Source of the DNA: Myxococcales bacterium | Lineage (GTDB): Bacteria; Myxococcota; Polyangia; Polyangiales; Polyangiaceae | Reading direction: 5' to 3' | NCBI GenBank assembly: GCA_020430865.1 | Contig: JAGQIY010001475.1 | Location: 1 to 14,485 of the forward strand | Length of the DNA: 14,485 bases | Shown here: one piece after another, positions 6,985-14,485 of the stretch | Layout: every line of letters begins with the position of its first letter | Position numbering within the stretch: position 1 is the stretch's first letter | Program-made: the position numbers and the translations under genes | The notes under the pieces: generated by a model | Database searches by the model: none | The model's input: only the letters and a program-made list of their open reading frames with translations | Told to the model about the DNA's origin: nothing

Positions 6985-8787
6985 ATGCGCCGTGCGTTTT
7001 GGGTTTGGGGGTTAGGGTGCAGCGTGGGTCTGGCGCTCACCGCCGTCTCGGGCTGCGGCGGCGGGCAAGCGCTGCCCAAGCGCGTGCTCGACTCGAAGGC
7101 GCCGAGCAACGTCGCGCCCACGCCTCCGGCCCCGTTTCAGCTCAGTGTCATCGGGACCAACGACATGCACGGCGCCGTCGAGCGCTTGCCGCTCTTTGCA
7201 GGCTACGTCGACAGCCTGCGCGAGCAGGAGCGCGGGAACCGCGAGCTGCTGCTGCTGGACGCTGGCGACATCTTCCAGGGCAGCCTCGAGTCGAACCTCG
7301 GTGAAGGCGACGTCATGATCCAGGCGATGAATCGCTTGGGCTACCGCGCGGCAGCAGTAGGGAACCACGAGTTCGACTTCGGCCCTGTGGGAGAGGCTCG
7401 AACCGGGGACCCTCAGGGAGCGCTCCGCGCGCGAATCGCCGAGGCTGACTTCCCGTTCCTGGCGGCGAACCTGTTCAGCAAGGGTACGCGCCAGCTGCCC
7501 GAGTGGAAGAATCTCGAGGCGAGCACGCTGATCGAGGTGCATGGCGTGAAGATCGGCCTGGTCGGCCTGTCCACGCCAGAGACGCCGAACATCGTGTTGC
7601 CAGCGTATCTGGAGGGGCTCGATTTCCAGGACCCACTGCCGATCGTCACCGAGCAAGCCGCGCGGCTGAGGGGCCAGGGTGCGGACGTCGTGATCGTCAC
7701 CGCGCACATCGGCGGCAGCTGCACTCGGTTCGAGCACGCACAGGATCTATCGAGCTGTGACATGAGTCAGGAGGCGATGGAGCTACTGCAGAAGCTCGAA
7801 CCCGGCCTGGTCGACGTGTTCATCGGTGGCCACACGCACAAGGCCGTCGCGCACGAGGTCAATGGCGTCGCGCTGGTGGAGAGCTTCTCGAAGCTAGAGG
7901 CCTTCTCCCGGGTGGACCTGACGCTGCAACCACCCGGAAACGGGGAACCGGCGAGGCTGCTCGATCGGCAGATCCTGCCTCCTCAGCGCATGTGCGACGA
8001 CGCCAGCGGACTGCTCGAGAGCTGCAAGGCCGACGAGTACGCCGGACGACGCGTGACCCCTGCGAGCGACGTCCAGGCCATGATCCAGCCCGCACTCGCT
8101 CGAGCCAAGTCGAAGCGCGAGCAGCCCCTGGGTATCGAGGTGCGGGCGGAGGTGACCCGTGGCTATGACAAGCCGTCAGCCCTCGGGAACCTCTTCGCCG
8201 ACCTCACCCTGCTCGGCGCGCGCCAGGTGTTCGCCAGCGGCAGGCCGGAAGGCGCCGACGTCGCCGTGGCCAACGGCGGCGGCCTGCGCGCGAATCTGCC
8301 GGCTGGACCGCTGACCTACGGCTCGCTGTTCAACGCGATGCCGTTCGACAACCTGATCGCCCGAGTGCGCCTGACCGGCGCTCAGCTCGCGCAAGTGATC
8401 GCGTCCCACATGCAACGCTCGGGCGGCGGTATCCTCTCCGTAGCGGGCGTGGACGTCAGCATCTCTTGCCATGGGGATACACCCGAGGTCCAGCTACGGC
8501 GCCCCGGGGGCAAGCTCGTGCGCGACGAAGACGTGCTCTGGCTGGCGCTGAGCGACTACCTCGCCACCGGCGGTGACGGCCTGTTCAAGGGCGTCCAACT
8601 CGCGAAGGACGCGGTGGAGATTTCCCCGGACGTGATGCTCCGCGACGCCATGGCGGACGCCCTCGGCGCCTGGGGCAAAGGCGGCAAGGCCCCGGCCCTG
8701 AGCAACGGCCGGCTCGACCCGAGCAAGCTCTTCGACCCCAAGCGGCTGCGGATCCAGCGCGCAGAGCGGCGTCCGGTTTGCCCCTGA
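6985..8787 (+). CDS. UshA-type 5'-nucleotidase / 2',3'-cyclic phosphodiesterase lipoprotein
   Basis: The 600-residue product begins with a lipoprotein signal: an Arg-rich start, a hydrophobic core and lipobox AVSGC with acylated C24. It should be exported and membrane-anchored. The metallophosphatase domain follows with D60-M-H62, D92-A-G-D95, GNHE at 126-129, TAHIGG with H241 and GGHTH with H283 and H285, a complete two-metal site. The C-terminal 5'-nucleotidase domain shows ANGGGLRANLPAGPLTYGSLF and YLATGGDGL, expected for substrate binding. Such enzymes hydrolyse extracellular nucleotides, cyclic nucleotides or UDP-sugars to recover phosphate and nucleosides; which substrate is used here cannot be read. 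AAAGG about ten bases upstream supports the ATG at 6985. It lies 26 bases after hslO and may be co-transcribed, but no functional link is obvious. Confidence 0.92.
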   Translation: MRRAFWVWGLGCSVGLALTAVSGCGGGQALPKRVLDSKAPSNVAPTPPAPFQLSVIGTNDMHGAVERLPLFAGYVDSLREQERGNRELLLLDAGDIFQGSLESNLGEGDVMIQAMNRLGYRAAAVGNHEFDFGPVGEARTGDPQGALRARIAEADFPFLAANLFSKGTRQLPEWKNLEASTLIEVHGVKIGLVGLSTPETPNIVLPAYLEGLDFQDPLPIVTEQAARLRGQGADVVIVTAHIGGSCTRFEHAQDLSSCDMSQEAMELLQKLEPGLVDVFIGGHTHKAVAHEVNGVALVESFSKLEAFSRVDLTLQPPGNGEPARLLDRQILPPQRMCDDASGLLESCKADEYAGRRVTPASDVQAMIQPALARAKSKREQPLGIEVRAEVTRGYDKPSALGNLFADLTLLGARQVFASGRPEGADVAVANGGGLRANLPAGPLTYGSLFNAMPFDNLIARVRLTGAQLAQVIASHMQRSGGGILSVAGVDVSISCHGDTPEVQLRRPGGKLVRDEDVLWLALSDYLATGGDGLFKGVQLAKDAVEISPDVMLRDAMADALGAWGKGGKAPALSNGRLDPSKLFDPKRLRIQRAERRPVCP

Positions 8788-8822
8788 GCGTGCGGCGCTC
8801 GTTTGCTGAGCAGGCTGCTCAG
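8786..8822 (+). terminator. Two tandem hairpins after the nucleotidase gene
   Basis: The first stem, GAGCG (8786-8790) with CGCTC (8796-8800), starts within the stop codon and is followed by GTTT. The second is a perfect 7-bp stem with a 3-base loop, CTGAGCA (8806-8812) with TGCTCAG (8816-8822). Their place just after the stop fits transcript termination, though a T-run is lacking after the second. Confidence 0.5.
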
Positions 8823-8908
8823 AAGTGACGCGTCGACGGGCGGTTCCAGGAGCACGTCGAGCGCGCCTCACCCCGAGAACCCCCTTAGAATCGTCCAGCG
8901 GCCAACCC

Positions 8909-8924
8909 TGGCACGCGGCTTGTA
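8909..8924 (+). promoter_or_regulatory. Candidate sigma-54 (-24/-12) promoter
   Basis: The sequence TGGCACG, four bases, then TTGTA fits the RpoN consensus TGGCAC-N5-TTGCA/T with a perfect -24 half and exact spacing. The single departure is T instead of C in the -12 dinucleotide GC. It lies in the non-coding gap, about 80 bases before the metallo-hydrolase start at 9005. The next gene encodes a sigma-54 activator, so the context fits. Transcription would begin near 8935. Confidence 0.5.
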
Positions 8925-8952
8925 ACAGGAGCGCAAGAAGCCGCCCCTCGCT

Positions 8953-8968
8953 CGGGAATTGATTCCCG
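8953..8968. promoter_or_regulatory. 16-bp palindrome, possible operator or leader hairpin
   Basis: CGGGAAT (8953-8959), a 2-base spacer, and ATTCCCG (8962-8968) form a perfect inverted repeat, extendable with one bulge by CT/AG. It lies about 20 bases after the predicted sigma-54 transcription start and 37 bases before the metallo-hydrolase ATG. The two-base spacer favours a dimeric protein site over an RNA hairpin. The binding protein is unknown. Confidence 0.4.
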
Positions 8969-9004
8969 GAGGAGATGGTCGCGGCCTCAGGAAGGGAGCG
9001 GTCC

Positions 9005-9889
9005 ATGATGATTCGATTCTGGGGTGTCCGCGGCACCATCGCGTCACCGGGCGCCGACACGGCGAAGGTCGGCGGCAACACCAGCTGCGTGGAGGTCGCG
9101 TGCGAGGGGTCGGGGGGTGAGGTGACCCGGATCGCGCTGGACGCTGGCACGGGGCTACGTGGATTCGGAGACAGCCTGCTCGCGGAGGCCGCGCGCCAGG
9201 CGACTCCGGAAAGGCCGCCACGGGTGAAGCTGAGCCTGCTCTTCAGCCACTACCACTGGGATCACATCCAGGGGCTACCGCTGTTCGCCCCGCTGTACCT
9301 GCCGGGCACCGAGCTCGACGTCTTTGGACCGAACTTCGGCGGCGGCGTCGAGGGTGTCCTGCGAGCGCAGATGCAGGCACCTGTATTCCCCGTGGAATAT
9401 TCTGAGCTCGCCTCTCGAGTGCGTGCGCGCGATCTGGCTTCGGGTCAGTCTCTGGAAATCGGCTGTGCTCGCGTGACCACCGCAAGGCTGAACCACCCGG
9501 GCGGCGTCTTTGGCTACCGGGTCGAGCACGCGGGGCGCAGCGTGGTGTACGCGACCGACACCGAGCACTACGCATGCGCAGACCCTGCGCTGGTCAGGCT
9601 GGCGCAGCACGCAGACGTGCTGATCTACGACGCCATGTACCTCCCCGAAGAGTATCGCGGGGAAACGTGCATGTCGAAGGTGGGCTGGGGACACAGCACC
9701 TTCGAGGCCGCCGCCGAGGTGGCGCTGAAGGCAGGGGTCCGCCGCTTGGTGCTCTTTCATCACGACCCCTGTCGCGATGACTGGGCGGTGGTCGAGCTGG
9801 AATCGCGAGCGCGTCAGCTATTCCCGAACAGCGTCGCGGCGCGCGAGGGACAGGTCTTGGACCTGCCGCTGGATGCCTGCGCGGCGTGA
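9005..9889 (+). CDS. Metallo-beta-lactamase-fold hydrolase (PhnP / cyclic phosphodiesterase-like)
   Basis: The 294-residue protein opens with MMIRFWGVRGTIASPG, typical of the MBL-fold branch containing phosphodiesterases such as PhnP and related uncharacterised enzymes. Metal ligands are complete: H82-x-H84-x-D86-H87 in SHYHWDHIQG, H164 in LNHPGG, D185 in YATDTEH and H252/H253 in LFHHDP. H230 (WGHSTFEAA) probably lies at the active site. The substrate is not readable; a phosphodiester is the family-based guess. There is no signal peptide, so it is cytosolic. Two starts are possible. The ATG at 8975 has GGAGG only two bases away, too close, while the ATG at 9005 has GGGAG six bases upstream and gives the family N-terminus, so 9005 was chosen. 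The stop overlaps or nearly abuts the sigma-54 activator gene, which suggests one operon. Confidence 0.88.
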   Translation: MMIRFWGVRGTIASPGADTAKVGGNTSCVEVACEGSGGEVTRIALDAGTGLRGFGDSLLAEAARQATPERPPRVKLSLLFSHYHWDHIQGLPLFAPLYLPGTELDVFGPNFGGGVEGVLRAQMQAPVFPVEYSELASRVRARDLASGQSLEIGCARVTTARLNHPGGVFGYRVEHAGRSVVYATDTEHYACADPALVRLAQHADVLIYDAMYLPEEYRGETCMSKVGWGHSTFEAAAEVALKAGVRRLVLFHHDPCRDDWAVVELESRARQLFPNSVAAREGQVLDLPLDACAA

Positions 9890-9951
9890 ACCAGCCTCAA
9901 ACGCGGCCAACGGCGGGGATGGACTGCTATGCTGTAGCTTCGACTCGCGCC

Positions 9952-11418
9952 ATGTCTCGCCTCTCGCTCCTCGTCGACCTCGCCGCGCTGCTGACGCGCG
10001 AGGTCGACCTGGACGCGCTGCTGAGCGCCGCCTGCGAACGAGTCGCGGAGGCCTTGGGGGCCGATCGAGCCTCGATCTGGCTGGTGGACGCGGAGCGCGG
10101 CGACCTGGTGACGCGGGTCGCGCTGCTGCCAGAGGTTCCGCAGCTGCGTCAGGCGCTGGGCAAGGGGCTCGCCGGCTACGTCGCCGAGACGGGAGAGGTC
10201 GTGCGGGTCGACGACGCGCCAAACGACCCACGCTTCGACCCCAGCGCCGATCGCGAGACCGGCTACAGCACCCGAAACATGCTGGTGGTCCCCATACGCC
10301 GCGCTCCCGAGCTGCCCGTGCGAGGCGTGGTGCAGCTCCTGAACAAAGCGAACGGCCGCTTCGACGCAGAGGACGAGCGCTACCTCCACGCGCTGGCGAC
10401 ACAGCTGGGACGCGCCCTCGAGTTGACCACGCTGCGACCCGAGAAGCGCAGCGACCCTGGGCTCACGCTGCGCGGGCCGTTCAACCACATCGTCGGGCTC
10501 AGCGAACCGATGAAGCGAGTCTACGAGCGCATCGGACGCGCCGCGGGCACGGACGCTTCGGTAATTTTCCGCGGAGCAACCGGAACGGGCAAGACGCTGC
10601 TTGCTCGAGCCGTGCACGTCAACTCCGCACGCCAGACTGGGCCGTTCGTGGTGGTCGACTGCACCACCCTGCCCTCTCAGCTGGTGGAGAGCGAGCTCTT
10701 CGGACACGAGCGCGGCGCGTTCACTGGCGCGGACCGGCGAGTGCCCGGCAAGGTCGAGCTGGCCCGCGGCGGCAGCCTGTTGCTCGACGAGGTCGGCGAC
10801 CTCCCCCTGGAGAGTCAGGGCAAGCTCCTGCGTCTGCTGCAGGATCGGTGCTACGAGCGCGTCGGCGGTCGAGAGACGCTGCAGGCCGACGTCCGGGTGC
10901 TGGCAGCAACGCACCGAGACCTGGAGCACATGCTGGCAAAAGGTCAATTCCGCGAGGATCTCTACTATCGACTGAGAGTCGTCGAGGTCCAGGTGCCAAG
11001 CCTGCAGGAGCGCGGCGCGAGCGAGATCGAGATCCTGCTCAGGCACTTCATCGAACGCGCCAGTGAGCGCCACGGCCGACCAGCGCTACGCCTCGACGCG
11101 CGGACGCTCGCGACCCTCGTCGCCCGACCTTGGCCAGGAAATGTGCGCGAGCTGGAACACTGGGTCGAGAGCGCCACGGTGCTGTCCAGCGAGGGCCTGC
11201 TCCACTCCGACCTGCTGAACGACTCGACCCAGGCCTCGCGCCGGGAATCCACGACGTCGGCCGACGCCTGGCTGGAGCTTCCGCTGGATCTACAGCTCAA
11301 CGAGGCGAGCCGCCGCTACGCAGAGCGCGTGCTGGCGCTCCACGGAGGAAACAAGACCGACACGGCCAGAGCCCTTGGGATCAGCCGGAATACTCTGAGC
11401 AGATTGCTCAAGCCATGA
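9952..11418 (+). CDS. GAF-domain sigma-54 (RpoN) transcriptional activator
   Basis: This bacterial enhancer-binding protein should bind upstream activator sites and hydrolyse ATP to open sigma-54 promoters. From the ATG at 9952 it has 488 residues. A GAF sensor spans about 16-158; the AAA+ domain about 178-400 has Walker A GATGTGKT (208-215), the sigma-54-contacting GAFTGA (255-260), Walker B LLLDE (276-280), REDLYYRL (334-341) and WPGNVREL (394-401); the Fis-type helix-turn-helix is at about 454-487. No receiver domain is present, so the signal probably reaches it through the GAF. A longer form starts at GTG 9886, overlapping the previous stop by four bases (GTGA), but those 22 codons have lower GC3 and do not look conserved, so 9952 is preferred. 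Neither start has a clear ribosome site. The usual Walker A Glu pair (GESGTGKE) is replaced by Ala and Thr. Confidence 0.93.
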   Translation: MSRLSLLVDLAALLTREVDLDALLSAACERVAEALGADRASIWLVDAERGDLVTRVALLPEVPQLRQALGKGLAGYVAETGEVVRVDDAPNDPRFDPSADRETGYSTRNMLVVPIRRAPELPVRGVVQLLNKANGRFDAEDERYLHALATQLGRALELTTLRPEKRSDPGLTLRGPFNHIVGLSEPMKRVYERIGRAAGTDASVIFRGATGTGKTLLARAVHVNSARQTGPFVVVDCTTLPSQLVESELFGHERGAFTGADRRVPGKVELARGGSLLLDEVGDLPLESQGKLLRLLQDRCYERVGGRETLQADVRVLAATHRDLEHMLAKGQFREDLYYRLRVVEVQVPSLQERGASEIEILLRHFIERASERHGRPALRLDARTLATLVARPWPGNVRELEHWVESATVLSSEGLLHSDLLNDSTQASRRESTTSADAWLELPLDLQLNEASRRYAERVLALHGGNKTDTARALGISRNTLSRLLKP

Positions 11419-11478
11419 GTCGGCTCGACTGGGACCCAAAGGCTTGCCGGATCCAGCCACCCGGGGTCCAATGCCCGA

Positions 11479-14199
11479 GTGAAGGAGCTTGAACGCAGCC
11501 TCGGGCTGCCCGCAGTGATCGCGATCAGCGTGAGCGCGATGCTGGGCAGTGGCATCTTCGTGTTGCCGGGGCTGGCTGCGGCGCAGGCGGGCCCGAGCGT
11601 TTGGCTCTCGTACTTGCTGGCCGGTCTGTGCGTGCTCCCAGCGGCCACCTGCAAGGCCGAGCTGGCGACGGCGATGCCGACTTCCGGGGGCACCTACGTG
11701 TACCTCGAGCGCATCTTCGGCCCGCTCGTCGGCAGCGTCGCGGGCGTGGCGCTCTGGGCATCCATGCTGCTCAAGAGCGCGTTCGCCTTGCTCGGATTTG
11801 GCACCTACCTGCTCGTGATGGCGGAGCTCCCTCTGCGCCCCACCGCGCTGGTGCTGCTGGTGGCCATTTCGCTGCTGAACGTGGTCGGTGTGCGGAAGGT
11901 CGGCAAGGCCCAGGTCGTGATCGTCGGTCTATCCTTGCTAGGGCTAGGGCTCCTGGTGGCGTTCGGTCTGCCGAAGGTCGACCCGAGGAACCTGGAGCAT
12001 TCATTTCCTCACGGAGTCACCGGCCTGCTCGCGGCGACGGGTTTCGTCTTCGTCTCGTACAACGGCGTCACCAAGGTCGCGGCCGTCGCCGAAGAGGTGA
12101 AGAACCCTCAGCGAAACCTGCCGCTCGGCATCCTGCTCTCGCTGGGCGGGATCATGATCGTATACGGCTTGGTCACGTTCACACTGGTGGGCAACGTGCC
12201 CATGAGCGAGCTCGGCAGCGATCTCAAGCCGATCCACACTCTCGCACACCACGTAGGAGGTAGCGTCGCGGGCAAGGTCGCGGCGGTGCTCGGCGTCGTG
12301 ACGATGGTGTCGATGGCAAACGCTGGCTTGCTCGCCGCGTCGCGCTTCCCCTTCGCGATGGCGCGCGAGCAGCTGCTACCTGCGAGCCTGGCGAGCGTCC
12401 ACCGACGCTATCAGACGCCGATCATCGCGATCCTGATCACCGCCGCGGCGATGGCGATCGCCATCTCCTTCTTCGAGGTAGCCAAGCTGGCGAAGCTCGC
12501 GAGCTCGATCGTGATCCTGCTCTACGTCTCGGAGAACCTGGCGGTGGTGGTCTTCCGGGAGAGCCGCGTCAACTGGTACAAGCCGACCTTCGAGGCGCCG
12601 CTCTACCCCTGGGTACCAGCGCTGGGCGCTCTGAGCGGGGTGGTGTTGCTGTTCATGATCGGCCCGACGGTGCTGCTCGCCGTCGGTCTGGTCACGGTCC
12701 CAGGATTGCTCACGTACCTGTTCTATGGCCGGGCTCGAGCCCGCCGACGCGGGGTGGTGGGGCAGCGCACGAAGCGCGCGGATCTGCTGCAGACGGCGCG
12801 CCCGGTAGACACCGAAGACGCGCTCAGCCAGGCGGAGGCGGTGGTGGCGCTGTTCGGTGGCGAGCGGTCACCCGAGATGCTGGTGGAGGTGGGAGGCGCC
12901 CTGGCGGAGAGCGGCACCGTACAGGTCGCGCACTTGACCGAGGTCCCGGAGCAGATGGCGCTGGACGTCGTGCTCGAGGAAGACGTGACCCTACGGTCGC
13001 TGCGGCGACGCTCCCACGCGGCCGCCGATCAGCAGGGCGCGCACCTGGACTTCCACGCCATCGTGGCGCGTGACCTGGTGGGGACGGTCCACAGCGTGAC
13101 TAGCCGCACGGAATGCCACTGGCTGGTGATGGAGTGGCAGGGACCGAGCCGCAAGAGCTTGCTGCCATACAACCCCATCGGTTGGCTGATCAACCACCTC
13201 GACACCAACCTGGCGTTGGTGCGCGACGTGGGGATCCGCTACGTTCGAGAGATCCTCGTCTACCCGGAGCCAGGTCCCCACGACGCGCTGGTCGTGCGCA
13301 CCGCCGCGCACCTCGCCCAGAACTGGGGAGCCCACGTGACCTTGGTGCGCTTCGTTCCCGACGACGCTGGCGAGGATCAGGTCGAGGCCGAGCAATCCTA
13401 TCTCGAGCAGCTGGAGCTGCTCGTCGAGGAGCCGATCAAGCAGCATGTTCTGCGCGGAAAGAACCTCGTCACCAGCCTGAACTCCGAGACTGCGGCGTTC
13501 GACCTGCTCGTGATGGGGCAGGCCGACGCCTCCTTGTTCGCGACGCTGCGCGGCACGGCCCACGCGCGCATCATCAAGGGCTCGGCCTGCAGCGTGCTCA
13601 GCCTGAAGACGCCGCGAGTACAGACTCACGCCGCACTTCGGCGGCACGCCAGCGCGGAGGAGAGCCAGAGTCGCTTGATGCCATTCGTCGCTCCGGGCGC
13701 GCTCCAGGCTCGCGTGCGGGTACACAGGAAGGAAGACCTGTTTGCGCACGTGGCCCAGGTCTTCGAGGCCATCCTCCTCGGACGCGTGAACGCCCGGGTG
13801 ATTCAGGATGCGCTGTGGGAGCGAGAGAAGACACAGAACACTTCCGTAGGGAGAGGCGTTGCCCTGCCCCACGCCACGGTTGCGGACATCCCCTCGTACC
13901 TCGGCGTGTTCACCACGAAGGCCCCCTTGGACTACGCCGGCCCCGACGGGAATCCCGTAGACGTGTTCTTCGTGACGCTATGTCCCCCGAGCGACCGCAG
14001 CACGCACCTCGAGCTGCTGCGAGAGATCGCGGCCCTGACACTGAAGACGGATCTGCTCGACCGCTTGCGCAAGGCCGAGACTGCGTTCGAGATGCGAGAG
14101 GCGCTCGAGGAGTGCTGTCATGTCCTGGACGACGCCGACGAGAAGGCGCGAGAGGAGTCCAGTCAGGCGCCGCTGGACACCAGTGTCGGTACCCCCTGA
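11479..14199 (+). CDS. APC-family amino-acid permease fused to tandem USP-like domains and a PTS EIIA domain
   Basis: The 906-residue protein begins with an APC permease (about 1-418) of twelve predicted membrane helices. It has the TM1 signature MLGSGIFVLPG and the TM6-7 signature AEEVKNPQRNLPLGI known from cationic amino-acid and amine transporters. Two universal-stress-protein-like domains follow, about 440-580 and 590-715. In the second, the nucleotide-binding loop reads GQADASLFATLRGTAHARI, lacking the strict G-x2-G-x9-G pattern. The C-terminal part (about 735-890) is a PTS EIIA type-2 (PtsN/Fru) domain with phospho-accepting H798 in VGRGVALPHATV. The arrangement suggests transport tuned by nucleotide or energy state and by PTS phosphorylation; substrate and control are inferred. 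The GTG at 11479 gives the family N-terminus; its ribosome site is weak. It lies 60 bases after the activator gene on the same strand. No EI, HPr or other PTS gene is nearby. Confidence 0.92.
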   Translation: MKELERSLGLPAVIAISVSAMLGSGIFVLPGLAAAQAGPSVWLSYLLAGLCVLPAATCKAELATAMPTSGGTYVYLERIFGPLVGSVAGVALWASMLLKSAFALLGFGTYLLVMAELPLRPTALVLLVAISLLNVVGVRKVGKAQVVIVGLSLLGLGLLVAFGLPKVDPRNLEHSFPHGVTGLLAATGFVFVSYNGVTKVAAVAEEVKNPQRNLPLGILLSLGGIMIVYGLVTFTLVGNVPMSELGSDLKPIHTLAHHVGGSVAGKVAAVLGVVTMVSMANAGLLAASRFPFAMAREQLLPASLASVHRRYQTPIIAILITAAAMAIAISFFEVAKLAKLASSIVILLYVSENLAVVVFRESRVNWYKPTFEAPLYPWVPALGALSGVVLLFMIGPTVLLAVGLVTVPGLLTYLFYGRARARRRGVVGQRTKRADLLQTARPVDTEDALSQAEAVVALFGGERSPEMLVEVGGALAESGTVQVAHLTEVPEQMALDVVLEEDVTLRSLRRRSHAAADQQGAHLDFHAIVARDLVGTVHSVTSRTECHWLVMEWQGPSRKSLLPYNPIGWLINHLDTNLALVRDVGIRYVREILVYPEPGPHDALVVRTAAHLAQNWGAHVTLVRFVPDDAGEDQVEAEQSYLEQLELLVEEPIKQHVLRGKNLVTSLNSETAAFDLLVMGQADASLFATLRGTAHARIIKGSACSVLSLKTPRVQTHAALRRHASAEESQSRLMPFVAPGALQARVRVHRKEDLFAHVAQVFEAILLGRVNARVIQDALWEREKTQNTSVGRGVALPHATVADIPSYLGVFTTKAPLDYAGPDGNPVDVFFVTLCPPSDRSTHLELLREIAALTLKTDLLDRLRKAETAFEMREALEECCHVLDDADEKAREESSQAPLDTSVGTP

Positions 14200-14224
14200 G
14201 CGAATCGCGCACGCCAAGCTGCGG

Positions 14225-14261
14225 GGCAACGCTGACCGAGAGGTCACACAAAGCGTTTGCC
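14225..14261 (+). terminator. Stem-loop after the permease fusion gene
   Basis: GGCAACGCT (14225-14233) pairs with AGCGTTTGCC (14252-14261), with one bulged T. An inner stem GACC (14234-14237) with GGTC (14242-14245) closes a GAGA tetraloop, leaving an unpaired ACACAA on the 3' side. It lies 26 bases after the stop and 23 bases before the next ATG. It could be a terminator or a leader structure of the next gene. No T-run follows. Confidence 0.35.
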
Positions 14262-14283
14262 GCGACGGGATTCCGGGCGAAGA

Positions 14284-14485
14284 ATGCGCGCTATGGGGAG
14301 CCTCGAGAGCGTGATGCGCGACGACCACCGCCTGCCGCCGCTAGCCGAACCCGGCTACGACTTCCAGGGCGCGACGTTTGACCTGAACAAGGAAGAAGAT
14401 CGCCAGATCGTGCGCTTCATCCTCTCCCAGGCCCTGTACGGAGAAGCCACCGGTGTCTATTGCGGCAAGTCCCTCTACGCGGCGG
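14284..14485 (+). CDS. Start of an unidentified gene, cut by the window edge
   Basis: From the ATG at 14284 the frame is open to the last base, giving 67 residues. They begin MRAMGSLESVMRDDHRLPP and include the helical stretch IVRFILSQALYGEATGVYCG. Codon use matches the neighbours and no stop interrupts, so coding is likely. Other starts at 14293 and 14314 are in the same frame, and none has a strong ribosome site. The pattern of a Glu in a helix after QALYGE is vaguely reminiscent of ferritin-like diiron proteins, but too little is visible to assign a family. No signal peptide is present in the visible part. Confidence 0.65.
   Translation, partial: MRAMGSLESVMRDDHRLPPLAEPGYDFQGATFDLNKEEDRQIVRFILSQALYGEATGVYCGKSLYAA

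Noticed and set aside
9814..11073. Long minus-strand open frame opposite the sigma-54 activator
   Set aside because: The plus-strand protein has complete GAF, AAA+ and Fis domains; the opposite frame arises from codon bias.

Overview
The window reads as a chromosomal segment of a very GC-rich, GC3-biased Gram-negative bacterium. The best guess is a myxobacterium or relative (Myxococcota). That rests on the codon bias, a lipoprotein-type secreted nucleotidase, a sigma-54 activator with a GAF sensor, a large multidomain transporter fusion, and mostly housekeeping genes dispersed in short or single-gene transcription units. The assignment is inference; no rRNA or other taxonomic marker is present. 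I see no insertion sequence, phage gene, CRISPR array, tRNA or rRNA.

Left part (1-4800). A small helical TPR-like protein (possibly cut by the window edge) is followed by a strong leader hairpin and hemL (glutamate-1-semialdehyde aminomutase, tetrapyrrole synthesis). Converging on hemL from the minus strand is a short, lower-GC gene whose protein ends in Cys-Ser-His, fifteen Gly-Ser-His triplets and Gly-Ser-Trp. Upstream of it on the minus strand is glyS (glycyl-tRNA synthetase beta chain), without glyQ beside it. glyS is divergent from a small yacG-type zinc protein.

Middle (4800-8800). fabH (beta-ketoacyl-ACP synthase III) lies on the minus strand, facing yacG across a terminator-like hairpin and divergent from hslO (Hsp33 redox chaperone). 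An exported UshA-type 5'-nucleotidase lipoprotein follows hslO closely on the same strand.

Right part (8800-14485). After a gap holding hairpins, a sigma-54-type -24/-12 promoter candidate and a 16-bp palindrome come a metallo-beta-lactamase-fold hydrolase, a GAF/AAA+/Fis sigma-54 activator, and a 906-residue fusion of an APC amino-acid permease, two USP-like domains and a PTS EIIA (PtsN/Fru type) domain. The start of one more gene runs off the right edge. The hydrolase and activator probably form one unit that may be sigma-54 controlled and perhaps autoregulated. The permease fusion suggests amino-acid or amine transport gated by nucleotide binding and PTS phosphorylation state.

The items most deserving follow-up are the Gly-Ser-His repeat peptide gene, the permease-USP-EIIA fusion, and the putative sigma-54 control of the hydrolase/activator pair.
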